A DNA stretch of 64,000 nt, taken from Misgurnus anguillicaudatus. Taxonomy: Eukaryota > Chordata > Actinopteri > Cypriniformes > Cobitidae. The translations under genes and the position numbers were made by a program. Positions 35,011 through 46,449 of this stretch are shown piece after piece (positions within the stretch are counted from its first letter, which is position 1; each line of letters begins with the position of its first letter). The DNA lies in NCBI RefSeq assembly GCF_027580225.2, contig NC_073354.2, positions 20,667,001 to 20,731,000 on the forward strand. Direction: 5' to 3'. The notes below the pieces were generated by a model. It made no database searches, had not been told where the DNA came from, and worked only from the letters and a program-made list of their open reading frames with translations.

Positions 35011-36975
35011 TGCAACCGTAATCTTTAGTGATTTTGCAACTGTTTCCTATGTCTTGACCAAAAACAAGGATTTTTTTTAGAAGTAGAGGTTTTTGCTAAA
35101 AAAAAGCTTGCATGTACTTAGAGGGTTTTGCAGCAAAAGGTAAAATGACTTAAGTGATATAAGTGAAAATAATTCTTTTTAATTATTGACTAATAACCTT
35201 TACATTGCCATTAAATTGAATTATTGAACCTTAACATAGGAGCCTACTAAAAAAGCTCACAAAAAATGTCAGTCGCACTCTGCAGGTACGATGTAGAAAA
35301 CAGTTAAACTTGATCCAGAGATTGCAGCTTTTATATCAAATTCCCTGGAAGTAAAAATCTTCATAAGTCAAAAGATGCTTCTACTACAGCACAAAACAGG
35401 CAAACTTCTTTACACAGAGAACCGCGGCACAATTGCAAGAAAATCTGTTGGCGCAACCACACGACATTGCAGCACAACAGAAGAGAAAAGGATGACCTAA
35501 ATCGCAACTACATGAAAGAGGGGAAACCCCTACTATGTTAACAGAGAGCTATCTCACCAATATCATCAACATGTTTATAACATTCTGCAAGACTGAAACC
35601 ACAAACTGTTCTCCTCGCTTGATAAGATTGATTTCTTGTATTACAAAAACATGCGGATCGATCTAATTATATTAAAACAGTGCTTTAACAGAGGTAGACA
35701 GGGCAGTACCGAAAAGTTTTGATTTTGTTTCATTAAAATGTTTACCTTGGATTCTCATGGGTAGGCTAGGCTATCAGTAAATCAGTCAAAACACTTGCTT
35801 AGGGGAAATCTGACAACCAAATCACTTGAATATTCCCAATAACATGAACTAATTCTCAGTGTGACCATCTCTATTACCACAAAAAAGCAATATGGGTTGT
35901 AAAACAAAGCTTCATTAGCACAATCCCAAACAGGTTTTCAAAGCACCTGTGAACACTGGAGTCAAAAGGCTCTGTGTGGGAAACAGAAAGACACTGTTGA
36001 GGTGAATGAACTCAAGGCCAAAACAGGATGGGGCTCTGTAAACCACTTTAGACAGTAAAAAATGCCTAATTATACCCTGATGACTTTCAAAATCCCATTC
36101 GAAATAAACAGTCGTATAAAAGACAAAGACAGGGGCAATATGTTCCTGTCCACTAATTTTTCTCAACAATGCACCGTCTAATTATAGAGGTCTAAAATAA
36201 GGCACACTGAAGGAGACTCTTTTTTTAAATACAAATAAATCCAGGTCAGGAAGGGGCCTGTAAGACCATGTACAATTTCCCGCTGATAGGACATATACAT
36301 GGGTTAAACAAAAATAAAAATATCTAACAAGCCAACTACGATGGTTGAAATCGTTAGCATACGTTATACTGAAAGATTATCTCCTGAATCAAGAAAGTCA
36401 CATATCTGAAACTGGTTACAACACGTTAGTACCTACTGATGACTTAACTGTTATCTGTCTTTAAAATACAACAGATCTTATGTTCAAGTTTATTCTTGGG
36501 ATAAATCTCTCGCTTTATTAAAGATATCGCAGTTTTTGAGGTATCCGCAGACATGAAGGCATTGTATCTGTATAAGGAAAACTACGCATACTCAGCTAGC
36601 TTAGCTTTATGAGGTTTTAGCATTCAGGTGGCTCCAAACATCCCATTTGGATGAAAAGTTACCAAAATCCACCAGACGTAATTATTTCAGCCCATTTGTA
36701 TAATAAACCGAAGAACTTGTGGGATGTTGTTTTCTTTTGGTTTAGCATGCAAGCTAATCATAATAACTAAGCTTTGCTTACTGTTTAGTGTGAAGACTCA
36801 AATAAAGGTTGCTTTCAGGAGTTTATGGGATTATAGTAGTTAACCTTATGTCTAAATAGTCGATAACTGTTTTGGTGTTAATACTCAAAGCACAACTGTG
36901 AATTCAAGTTAGCTAAATCAGCAGCTTGCTATGGCAGATTAGCAAGCAAAGCAAAAAAAGAGAGAAAAAACGTAC

Positions 36976-37200
36976 CTGAGTCAAGTTTGCTGCCGTTCTT
37001 GTCTTCCTGCTCATAAAACGAGCCGAAATCAAAACCAGCGACTCCTTTGTGTTTGCTTAGGTGGGCAAATTTGCTCGCACTTTTCGTTCGTAGTAATATT
37101 GAGTAAAAAAGCCTATGCGTGTCGCTTGTTCACACGCACACATACATACACACATAACATGAAACGTTAGCAGGCTGCTAGTACTTTTACGTTACACCAT
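36976..37200 (-). other. btbd7: candidate non-coding first exon of btbd7
   Basis: The minus strand has a strong donor, GACTCAG|GTACG, with the exon ending at 36976. The exon sequence upstream (towards 37.2 kb) has no long frame and is CG-richer than the intron. The start exon at 8801-9017 begins with an acceptor, so an upstream exon is needed, and this is the best donor next to a CpG-rich region. Its 5' edge is a guess. Confidence 0.5.
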
Positions 37201-37450
37201 CTGTCCTCCATTTCCCCCATTATTCGCTTTATAACGGTTCGTCCAAAACCAAAATACATTTAATAGAGTCTGGGCTCTTTGCTATCAGTTTGCCGTGACG
37301 AAATATTACATGTAGTGTTGTAGCGATCCTCTCACATTCAGTAAAACAATGAGGGGAGGGCTAAGCGTACTTGATTAGCTATGTCGCTACGCCATCTATC
37401 TGCTCGAGCGCAGAAAACACCGGGAGGAAAAAGGTCCACAGGCTACTGTG
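37000..37450 (-). promoter_or_regulatory. probable btbd7 promoter / CpG-rich region
   Basis: Between 37.0 and 37.45 kb, CG dinucleotides are clearly denser than in the flanking AT-rich sequence (for example TTCGCTTTATAACGGTTCG at about 37224). It lies just upstream of the candidate first exon. It might also serve cox8, which starts 1.5 kb to the right on the other strand. No mapped start site can be seen from sequence. Confidence 0.4.
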
Positions 37451-37730
37451 TTGGTTGGTCCTGTGTGGTACTCACTCCTACAAACGACAATTTTTGTGTC
37501 GAAATATACCAAGAAATTTGAAGAAAAAGCAGGAGCGATGTGTGCATGTACATTTTAGTTCGTTTATTGTTCGCTTTCTCATGTTGTAACATGTTATTTT
37601 ACAGCCCATTATATGCTTGTCTTTTAAAAAAAGTCGTTAAATAACTGAAAACGCACTGACTAGATTTAATTTATTATGCATATTTTTTATTTTCAAAATA
37701 CCAAAAACAGCGATAATGATGATGACGACG

Positions 37731-37774
<44 letters not shown>

Positions 37775-38700
37775 CAATAAATAAATAAAACACTTCAACG
37801 TAAAATATCGGTGGCAATTTTTTTTAAAAACTTTTTCTAGGGTTTTTCAATGGAAAAGGTAGCAACATCTTATCATTCTGTCCACTAGGTGGCTTTGAAG
37901 TAATAGCATTTTTTTGTGATAGCCTACACAATTTTTCATACACGTTCTTGACGTCATGGGTAGAAAACAATAACACAAGTGGCTTGATTTCTTTTCAGTT
38001 ATAAACTGAAAATTGTGTGATATGCTAAACATAAAGTAAGCACTTCTGTAGGTTGTGCAATGGCTTTGTCCTGTTTTAAGGTCATAATAGTTTAAATTTT
38101 TTAATTCCACCATATTAGCACACCTAAAAAGGTAAAAAAATATGTCTGCTCTATATATCAAAGCAACAGAATAAAATGCCGAACATCCTGTTTCCTAACA
38201 TGAAAGACAAGCCCATGTGATGGGCAACATGAATGATCTGTAATACCATTGGTCATACTGACAGCTGACGGAACCCACAGCTGGCTCTGCCCTTTTATCT
38301 TCCTTTAATCTGCTCCTCTAATCAGATCTTGTGTAATTTGTACCTCATTGTACTGGACACAGCCCTGAATGTGCAATAAGCAGCGCCAGGTGTTTCATAG
38401 TTACCCATGTCCCTGTGAACTCATTTGTTGTTGGATAATGGCAGCAGCGCCTGGAGTAAATCACACAAGACACATTAATTATAGATGAAAACAGAATATA
38501 AGACAATTATTGTATGTAATATATGAAACGCGTTCATCCATCACCTGTAAGGATAAAAAGTTCAAGCTCTTGGCAAGTTTGTATATTAGTGGGCCAACAT
38601 GAGTTTATGTTCTCATGTAAATTTAAATGTACATTACATAAAATATAATGCAATACAATTCCAAAATTAAATCATGATGATGGATGAAGCTACGGTTTCT
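37451..38700. other. intergenic DNA between btbd7 and cox8
   Basis: AT-rich sequence with an (AAT)n run at about 37733-37775. No gene and no repeat family shared with the rest of the window were seen. Confidence 0.6.
37732..37776. repeat. (AAT)n microsatellite
   Basis: About fourteen AAT/ATA trinucleotides in a row, preceded by GATGATGACGACG. Confidence 0.95.
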
Positions 38701-38901
38701 TTTAACTCGGGTTAATTGTCAAAAATGGGTGAGTGGTCTTTCTGCACAGGCCCCTCCCACGCAGTGGGTTGGTTTTGGAAGATAGTCTTAAAAATATGAA
38801 GAGACACATGCATTATCTCTCCAGCAGTCCTGAGGCAGGAAACCCAGGGGTTGTACTCAGTGAACATAGACGTACTGGTGTTGACCCATACAGCTGGTGG
38901 G

Positions 38902-39301
38902 ATGCTGGTCTTTGTGAAAGGAGCTGTTCGGTCACTGACTGTTAGCAGAGCTGGGCGTCTTCTCCAGAATCGTCACTCCAGCATCTACAGCAAGCCACCA
39001 AAAAACAAGATTGGACCCGGAGTAAGTAAACAAATCTGCCTGTTTTGTTATTAAAAATATAGAAAAAGCCTGTTTAGTCATTTGTGTGAGTTAAGGACCC
39101 GAGGAGCCCTAAAACAAATTTCCTGCAACATAGCAGCATGGCATTTTTCAAAGAAATGTTTTACATGTAAAACATGTGTTTTTTTCGCAGCAAAGTTTCT
39201 TCATTTTGTCTGTGTTTGCTGTTGCACTCCTGGCTCCTGCCGGCTGGATTCTGCATCACATCCCAGAGTATCGCCAGAGACCACAAACTCCAACTTCTTG
39301 A
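38902..39301 (+). CDS. cox8: cytochrome c oxidase subunit 8, mitochondrial (two exons)
   Basis: A complete small gene. Exon 1 runs 38902-39021 (40 codons, donor GGA|GTAAGT) and exon 2 runs 39191-39301 (36 codons plus TGA; acceptor TTTTTTCGCAG). The 76-residue product starts MLVFVKGAVRSLTVSRAGRL, an Arg/Lys/Ser-rich stretch without acidic residues typical of a mitochondrial presequence. The mature part has SIYSKPPKNKIGPG, then one membrane segment (about residues 42-61: FFILSVFAVALLAPAGWIL), then a short polar tail (HHIPEYRQRP). The KPP and PAGWIL blocks and the length are those of COX8. It forms a single-span subunit of complex IV in the inner membrane. I cannot decide between the 8b and 8c names; position beside btbd7 and prima1 matches human COX8C. 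Possible poly(A) signals are AATAAA at 39553 and 39667. Confidence 0.93.
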
Positions 39302-39860
39302 AGAAAACCCATCTCTGCTCCGGTCAACTTACCTGATGAGACTTGGCTGCTTCTAGGTCATTATTCACCTGCAACTGACTTCATATTATACAACATAGAC
39401 CTATTAAACTTTTAGTAGTAATAATAGTGTCCTCTTGTTGAGAAACAGAATGTAATGAGATGGTGTTTAATGCCTTAGGACCGTTGCCCTTAATGCCACT
39501 GTAAGCAAAATCTGTGGACTTTAATGCAGTCAGTGACTGCACGTTTTCTTCGAATAAAATGTCGCTTTATACCAACTGCTTTTGTTGTTAACTCACAGTT
39601 TCCCTATGTGTGCTTTTTTTTATGTTGGCGCAGGTGCACTTGTTTAGAAGTAGCCTGCAGTCTTAATAATAAAGGTTTCAAACAGGTTCTTGGCTGCAAT
39701 AAGCAATAACCATTCAGACAAAGGTTCAAAACATTTCTTTCTAACATTTTCATCGTCTAATAAACATTTTTCACATCAAAGAACCTTTTGTGAAACAGAA
39801 GCCACTTGCTAGAGACATTTTAACTGTACATTTTAACTATTTAACATTTTAACTGTACTT
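39302..39860 (+). other. cox8 3' UTR and downstream flank
   Basis: No coding sequence. AATAAA at 39553-39558 and 39667-39672 are candidate poly(A) signals for cox8. Short repeats such as ACATTTTAACTATTTAAC lie at its right edge. Confidence 0.45.
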
Positions 39861-39864
39861 CACT

Positions 39865-40888
39865 TAAAAAAATAATTTAATTGGTAACACCTAAAAAAAT
39901 AAACATTTTCAACTTAAATATTTTTCACTTTAAAGGATAAGTCCCTTAAAAAAAATGTCACAATGTCATGCAAAATGTTGATGTCTTTCTATGTTCACTT
40001 GAGAAGAAGTTATGTTTTTTGAAGAAAACATTCCAGAATTTTTCTCATTTTAATGGACTTCAATGGACCCCAACACCCAACAGTTTTAATGTAGTTTAAC
40101 ATTACAGTTTCAAAGGACTCTAAATGATCCCAAACGAGGCATAAGGGTCTTATCTAGTGAAACGATTGTCGTTTTTGGCAAGAAAAATAACAAATATATG
40201 CACTTTTAAACCACAACTTCTCTTCTTTCTCCAGCTGTGTGACGAGCCAGCGCGACCTCACGTAATTGCGTAATGCCATGGAAAGGTCACGTGTTACATA
40301 TATGAAACGCACATTTGCGAACAATTTTAAACAATAAACTGACACAAAAACATTAATTAGTATAATTCCACATACAACAACGTCGGAACGGTCCTCTTTC
40401 TCCACACTTGTAAACACTGGGGGGTAGTTTTGCATTCGTCATCTGTGACCTCTTGATGTGATGACGTATTATGTGAGGTCGCGCTGGCGAGTCACAGGAC
40501 TGGAGGAAAACAAGAAGTTGTGGTTTAAAAGTGCATATTTTTTATTTTTCCTGCCAAAAATGACAATCGTTTCGCTAGATAAGACCCTTATGCCTCGTTT
40601 GAGATCGCTTAAAATCCTTTGAAACTGCAATTTTAAACTGCATTAAAACTGTTAAGTGTTGGGGTCCATTAAAGTCTATTAAAATAAGAAAAATCCTGGA
40701 ATGTTTTCTTCAAAAAACATAATTTCTTTTTGACTGAACAAAGAAAGACAACGACATTTTGGATGACATGGTGGTGAGTAAATTATCTTGATTTTTTTAA
40801 AGAAATGGACTAATCCTATTTTTACATTTGTAGGCGTTACCAATTGAAGTATTTTTTTAAGTTGATCCAGCTTTTAATTTTTACAGTG
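39865..40888. mobile_element. foldback element hosting the 39934 insertion
   Basis: Left arm ACTTAAAAAAATAATTTAAT then TGGTAACACC; right arm GGCGTTACCAATTGAAGTATT then TTTTTAAGT, ending near TTTTTACAGTG. The arms are inverted repeats lying on either side of the 39934-40817 element, so that element is nested inside. Confidence 0.6.
39934..40817. mobile_element. TTAA foldback element with very long arms
   Basis: Starts after TTAA at 39930-39933 with AGGATAAGTCCC and ends GGACTAATCCT; the right TTAA is mutated. Arms of about 300 bases are inverted copies, for example CGAGGCATAAGGGTCTTATC against GATAAGACCCTTATGCCTCG, and TGGCAAGAAAAATAAC.. against its complement. The loop contains GTCACGTGTTACATATATG. 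No coding capacity. Confidence 0.8.
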
Positions 40889-40972
40889 TTCTGAGAATTG
40901 GATCAAAGGTTTGATGATCTTATTATTGGCTTGGAACACTCCTGTACTGTAAAAAATAATATCAAATCAATA

Positions 40973-41494
40973 TACAGTACTGCAAAAGTCTTAGACCACC
41001 ATGCCAGTATTAGATTAATTGTTTTTGCAATGTTATAGTGATCATATATAATTGTTTCTCAGTCTCTTTAATAGAATACATACAGAAAATACAGGAAACA
41101 TGTATATAGTATTAAAAACTGTATACAAATGTATGTGTCAAGTTTTAGGGTAAACTCCCCTTCCACGTGAGCAATAGCAGTAAACTGCAGAATCTCTTAA
41201 ACCTAAATATAATTAAATCCTAATTTCTAATTTTAAAAATTAATTTTTAAAAAATTAATTTTTATTCTGCATGTTTAGTGCCAAGAGAGGTCACACTAAA
41301 CACCGACGGTGCCTAAAGAAGACAATTAATCCTTTTTACATTTTTCCTAGCCTGGATTTCCCTGTGCTGCCTTTATGCTGCAAGTCATATTTCCTGTATT
41401 TTCTGTTTGTATCTTAATAAAATAGATTGAAAAATCAATATGGATGGACATTAAAACTTCTAAAACAAGGTGGCCTAAGACTTTGCACAGTATA
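40973..41494. mobile_element. non-autonomous Tc1/mariner-type element
   Basis: Left end CTGCAAAAGTCTTAGACCACC and right end GGTGGCCTAAGACTTTGCACAG form inverted repeats, flanked by TA. The roughly 520 bases between them have no transposase frame. The ends match a fish Tc1-like family by their pattern. The element is internally deleted. Confidence 0.7.
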
Positions 41495-41999
41495 TTTTTA
41501 TGTTACTTAACAAATTAACTTTTCTACGTTATGTCAAAACTTTAAAAAAGTAGGTTGAATTTATTTTTAGCCAAAGTTCCATGTCAGAAAACATCTGGGT
41601 CACATCTTAACAGACAGAAAAGAAAACAGATTTAGGACTACAGTGTAACATCTTTCTGAAAGGATACTGCTTTTTTACAGTAAATTTCCCCCTGGGGCAT
41701 TAGGATCCACACGGACCACAGGGTAAGGAGCAACCCTTGCTGGCCCCTTTAACACTTCCTCAGCAGCCTTCTCCCAGAAGATCGGTAACCATCAAGATCC
41801 GCAGGGTAACGCCTGCCAGCTGCACATCAGGTCACCACCCATTTATTTATCCCAAAAGGCCCAATCTGTTTTAATGGAACTACACAAAACATTGATGTAC
41901 TTGATAATAACATCATAAACACTAACAGTGTATAACCATATGTGTTTTAGTTATCTGTTAAGAAACTCTTCCAGGAGCACTTTATGTGACAGGATGAGG

Positions 42000-43730
42000 T
42001 TATAATGTAATGTAATGAGCTTGAAAGCATTGTGTGGCTATCCATAAGCCTCCTGTAGGTTTTAAGGCCTGTGATGGGATTACAGTCATTTCAAGTGGCA
42101 GGAGAAGAGTCACTGTGAATTCATTCAGCACAGTACTACACACAGGTTTAGTTTACCTGTGAGACTCATGTCAGTTTTATGGAGGAAAATATAAATGGGT
42201 ATTGCAGCAATTAAAAGGAGATTATGGAAGAATTATCCAACTCTTTCTATTACTGTATATGGGAGGGTTATATGCATTTTCCACAGAAGAAATACAGTGC
42301 AAAACAGTGTAAAATAAGTAAGATTTTATTCCATTGGGCTTGCAATTTTAGCAGCCCTGTTACCAAAATGGTTTGTTATAATGTGTTTTTTATTGCTACT
42401 GGACTTCGTTTAATTTTACTGTATGTTAGATGCAGTACTTGTTGTCTATTAAACAAATGTATATTTTATTAATAATTTATATTGTATTAATTATTAATAC
42501 ATCTCATGGAATTTCTATAGTACGACATATTCATGCAATGGGTTCGGAAATGTACACATAATATTCAATGTAATCCCAAAATGTTGCCAAGTTGCTTAGG
42601 AAGTAAAGATACATCCATCCTGTAAAATGTTTGCGACTCTAAGTCTCAAGCACTTCCCATTGTTTGTTTATTTTTCCAGAACAGCAGGATTGTTGAGATT
42701 CATTGTGGTAACAATCTGTTCTAACCTTGTTTAAATAAATCTACCATTTCCTTTACAAAACCACAGTTTATTTCCTCAAATTCCGATGCAAGGAACGACA
42801 CAACAATATGAGAAACAGCCACAGGAAGTGCATGATAACCAGAATGGGATGCTGTTATATCATCACTTGTTGGATCCTTTTGGGGTCAAATACAGTGTAG
42901 TGTACTGTATAGTATTGAAAATCGACCCACACAGTAAAATGGAAAAAACCCTCCAGTACTGTAAGATATAATCGTTCCAAATGTTTTTTATTTAGTGTGT
43001 TAATTATATAAAATGCCGTTGTGTATCAAACTCTATAGTGCAAAAAGATTAAAAGTGTCACAAGTGATGCTAGAATAAAAGTCCATTTTTTTGAGGGTTA
43101 AAACAAGGCAGCTTTCTATATATCTCCACCTGACTTCTATATTAAAAGTTTAACAGCAATATGCTCTCTTCTTTTTTTGGCATGCTGCAGCTGATCTCTC
43201 AAAGATTAACATGTAAATAGCTGCATTTATGTCTCTAGAGCAAACAATGTTTCCTGATATTCCCACAACTCGGGACAGAATGTTCTTTAGTAAATATGAC
43301 ACTGCCAGGACTTTCTGACTGCAATTGTTTGCTTCTAGCTAACAAAGATAGCGTATTCCTTTAATTTAATGAAAAGATGATTGAATGGACTGGATTTGTT
43401 TAATGTTTGGGATCATGTATTTATGCATTACATATTTTCAGGCATGGTTCTGCTAATAAACAACGGTTGTACTCAGAACACACACAATGGCGCCTATAGG
43501 CGAGGATGAGCAAGATTGGAGATACATGATTGGTGTTGTGCAAGTGTGTGTGCATTATTGTGCATGATAAATATGTGAGCTCAGGGTAAAATGGTCTCTG
43601 GTGGGGGTGTTTAGCATAAGGATATACACACAGTTATGATGTTTGCACACTGTGGACGCCCTTTCACAATTGAATTCAGTCGATTATTTTTGTGGTTGCA
43701 AAATTTATTGACAGATTTTAAAATATGCCC
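42000..43730. other. intergenic DNA, no gene seen
   Basis: AT-rich sequence between cox8 and prima1. I see no exon, no RNA gene and no repeat family shared with the rest of the window. Confidence 0.6.
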
Positions 43731-43732
43731 CT

Positions 43733-44365
43733 GTAAAACCTAACAGTTAACTTAACTCAAACCATTTGAGGAAACCAGTTGCCTTAAAGGTGCAGCGTGT
43801 AAATCTTAGCCGCATCTAGTGGTGAGGTTGCGAATTGCAACCAAAGGCTCAGTCCACTGCTCACCCCTTGCTTTAGAAACGCATAGAGAAGTTACGATAG
43901 CCGCCACCGGACAAACATGTAAAAAAGTAGTAAAAAAGTTTGTCCAGTAAGAGCTTTTGTAAAAACATGGCGGTACAAAATGGCGACTTCCACGTAAGGG
44001 GACCCTCGGTGTGTGTAGATAAAAACGTCTCATTCTAAGGTAATAAACACAGTACGGTTCATTATGAAAGGTCTTTAAATACCACTGATAATATAGTTTT
44101 GTATATTATTTTGCATTTCTGTCAAGAGATCCTTCTAAAAATGACACATTTCACCTTTTAAAACACATACATTTGAGTACTGTGAACTTAAACAAATTGA
44201 GTCATATGCAGTTATGCACTTATATTTCACACTACTTAAATACAAGTGCATATTTGCACATGACTCAAGTTCACAGTACTCAAATGTATGTGTTTTAAAA
44301 CTTAAATGGTTTAAGGCAACCGGCCTCCTCAAATGGTTTGATTTAAGTTGAATGTTAGGTTTTAC
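43733..44365. mobile_element. inverted-repeat element hosting the 43788 insertion
   Basis: Left arm GTAAAACCTAACAGTTAAC.. CAAACCATTTGAGG; right arm CCTCAAATGGTTTGATTTAA.. AATGTTAGGTTTTAC. A second inner palindrome, ACACATACATTTGAGTACTG against CAGTACTCAAATGTATGTGT, lies at 44163-44293. The element is interrupted by 43788-44157. Confidence 0.75.
43788..44157. mobile_element. TTAA element, AGGTGCAGCGTGTAA ends
   Basis: A 370-bp element between TTAA at 43784-43787 and 44158-44161. Left end AGGTGCAGCGTGTAAATC; right end GACACATTTCACCTT (diverged). The interior has CG-rich blocks and AAAACATGGCGGTACAAAATGG. No coding capacity. Confidence 0.7.
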
Positions 44366-45097
44366 CAATGCCATTGATTTGTCTTAAAATACACACCAAT
44401 TGTCTTTTTCTCCTGTTTATAAACATCTTAATTTAACTAAGACCTAGTCCAGGCTTTAGCTAAGCCCTGTCTGTGAATCCAGGCCCAAGTTTAATAATGT
44501 AAAAGAGGAATTAAAGAATTACAAAAACAAGGAAAAGTTAAAACTGAAAATATATCAGATCTGAAAGTCAGAAGTTACAGTAATGGTTTAGTGCCCTCTT
44601 GTGGTTTAATATTGATAGTGAATAAAATACATGTCAACTGAGATTTTCTGTTAGTTGTAGTGAAATATGTATTGCTATCTGTTTAGCACTGCAGTTTTTT
44701 TAGAAGTGATTTTAGTTCATTGGTTTCAAAGACCTACAGTACATTCCTCTATTTTAAAGAATACATTCCTCTATTTTAAAGAATACATTTGGATAATTTT
44801 ATTCTCAAATCTAAATACTGAGATTAGACAACTACAAATATAGTTATAAAAATAAAAATGCTTAAAAGTTTCTTCACAGTGATGCCATTGAATAACAATT
44901 TTTGGTTCCTCAAAGAACCATTCAGTCAAACATTTTTTTACATTTTTATAATCTAAAGAACCTTTTTTTCACCACAAATAACTATTTGTGAAACAGAAAG
45001 ATTCTTTAGATGTTGCCAAAAAAGGTTTGCCTAATCTATGACATCATGAACAGGGTTCCCACACTTTTGTTAACTTCAAATTCAAGGACCTTTAAAG

Positions 45098-45361
45098 CAG
45101 TGGTTCTCAAACTTTTTCCGCGTGCTTGTGTATGGTGCATTCCTTCGCGGCCCGCCCAAAGAAAATTTATGACAAAAACTTAACAAAACATTAAGTTATA
45201 CAAAGTAGTGCTGTTGGTTAGTAGCCTTATTTTTATTAGGTTTAATTACGTTCATTTATCATGAATTCTGTGTATTTTATAAAATGTCATAAAACTAGGG
45301 CCCCCCTGGCACCATCTTGCGGCCCCCCTGGGGGCCCCGGACCCCAGTTCGAGAACCACTG
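45098..45361. mobile_element. hAT-type MITE, CAGTGGTTCTCAAACT ends
   Basis: A 264-bp element with ends CAGTGGTTCTCAAACTTTTT and CAGTTCGAGAACCACTG. The exact 8-bp duplication CTTTAAAG flanks it (45090-45097 and 45362-45369). The right half is GC-rich (GGCCCCCCTGGGGGCCCCGG), as in the widespread vertebrate hAT MITEs with these ends. Confidence 0.92.
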
Positions 45362-45408
45362 CTTTAAAGGACTTTCCAGGTCGAATGCCCTCAAATTCAA
45401 GGACTTAA

Positions 45409-45645
45409 AGGCGGAGTGCACAATGTTTGAAAAACGCTTTGGAAAAGGAGACGGGCCGACTACCAAAACACACTTATAGCCAATCAGCAGTAAGGAGTGT
45501 GTCTACTAACCGACATCCTTGCCGGGTTGCGTATGTGTGGGGTGGGTCTTTTAAAAAAAGGTCCAGATTCTATTGGGATAGGGGCGTGTTTGTTTAGGTG
45601 ATTTCAAATATCAACATTGGCTTTCAAACATTGTGCACTCCGCCT
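45409..45645. mobile_element. TTAA foldback element, AGGCGGAGTGCACAATG ends
   Basis: A 237-bp element between TTAA at 45405-45408 and 45646-45649. Ends are AGGCGGAGTGCACAATGTTTG and CAAACATTGTGCACTCCGCCT, which are perfect inverted repeats over 21 bases. It is inserted in the hAT copy 45051-46204. No coding capacity. Confidence 0.9.
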
Positions 45646-46329
45646 TTAAATGTGGGGACACTTTTTAAGTGAGAGCAAGGTTACATCGTGTTACCTTTTA
45701 AGATACATTGTAACAGTTCCCTTTCGAGGTATATCATGTGTATATCAAATTCAACCAATGGTGAGGCTTAACGACAAAGACGGGGTGATGCGGGAGCCAG
45801 GAAGTATATTGCTATCTGAAATATTGCAGCATTACAGGGAGGTAGGAAGTATGGCAAGGGAGACGCAGCATCTTGTTCCCTTCTCAGGTTAAATACGTAA
45901 CCCAAGACGTTTCATGCGTCAAACACAACTATGCAAAAAGCATTTTGGTATGAATCAACATTCGCATTCAGAAGATATAAGCATTTAAAGTGAACAGTTT
46001 AGCACGTGTGCTAAAAAAGTCTAGAATTTTTATGATATTATCCTACACAGGGAATAATATGGAATTTTTCCAGAAAACTTCTTGCATAAAATAGATTCAA
46101 GCACTTTCAATGACCTGTATCTATGTATATTTTCAAAATCTTCCCCCTTAAATTTTTCCCCCAGATTCACAAACTTTCAAGGATTTCAAGGACCCGTGGG
46201 AACATGAAGGACCTTTATTTTTAAGAGTGCATGCATTTTTCAAAACAAGGCACACATCCTGTTTATTGTCAGGTTGAAAAATTCATCAATAAGGGGCAAA
46301 CATAATGACACCAAATATATATTTATAAT

Positions 46330-46440
46330 ACATAAAATAAACACATTTTTAGCAGTAACTTTTATCTAAAGCAACTTACAAATGAACAGTCAACAAAGAG
46401 CAGAGTCTACAAGGCTATGTTTACAAGCAAGTGCAGAACA
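46330..46440 (-). mobile_element. SINE tail fragment
   Basis: Minus-strand match to the SINE tail block seen at 12287-12330 (here AACTTTTATCTAAAGCAACTTAC on the plus strand). The head is not recognisable. Confidence 0.45.
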
Positions 46441-46449
46441 GATTTACAG

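Larger units (their letters stand above)
9018..36975. other. large first intron of btbd7 (inferred)
   Basis: If the first exon is at about 37 kb, these 28 kb are a single intron. It holds the repeats listed separately. Stretches where I see no gene and no clear repeat are 9.1-10.8 kb, 16.1-18.8 kb, 19.1-20.8 kb, 21.2-21.8 kb, 22.3-24.9 kb, 27.1-28.4 kb, 29.4-31.0 kb and 35.0-36.9 kb. These are AT-rich and unremarkable apart from short islands noted in the findings. Confidence 0.5.
45051..46204. mobile_element. hAT-type element, CAGGGTTCCCACA family, copy 3, with insertions
   Basis: Left end CAGGGTTCCCACACTTTTG and right end GGACCCGTGGGAAC (last bases lost). It aligns with copies 12569 and 15390 outside the two inserted elements (45098-45361 and 45409-45645). 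After removing them the length matches its relatives. Confidence 0.8.

Noticed and set aside
38851..38901. cox8 start at the in-frame TTG at 38851
   Set aside because: Not an ATG. The ATG at 38902 gives a normal-length subunit with a typical mitochondrial presequence.
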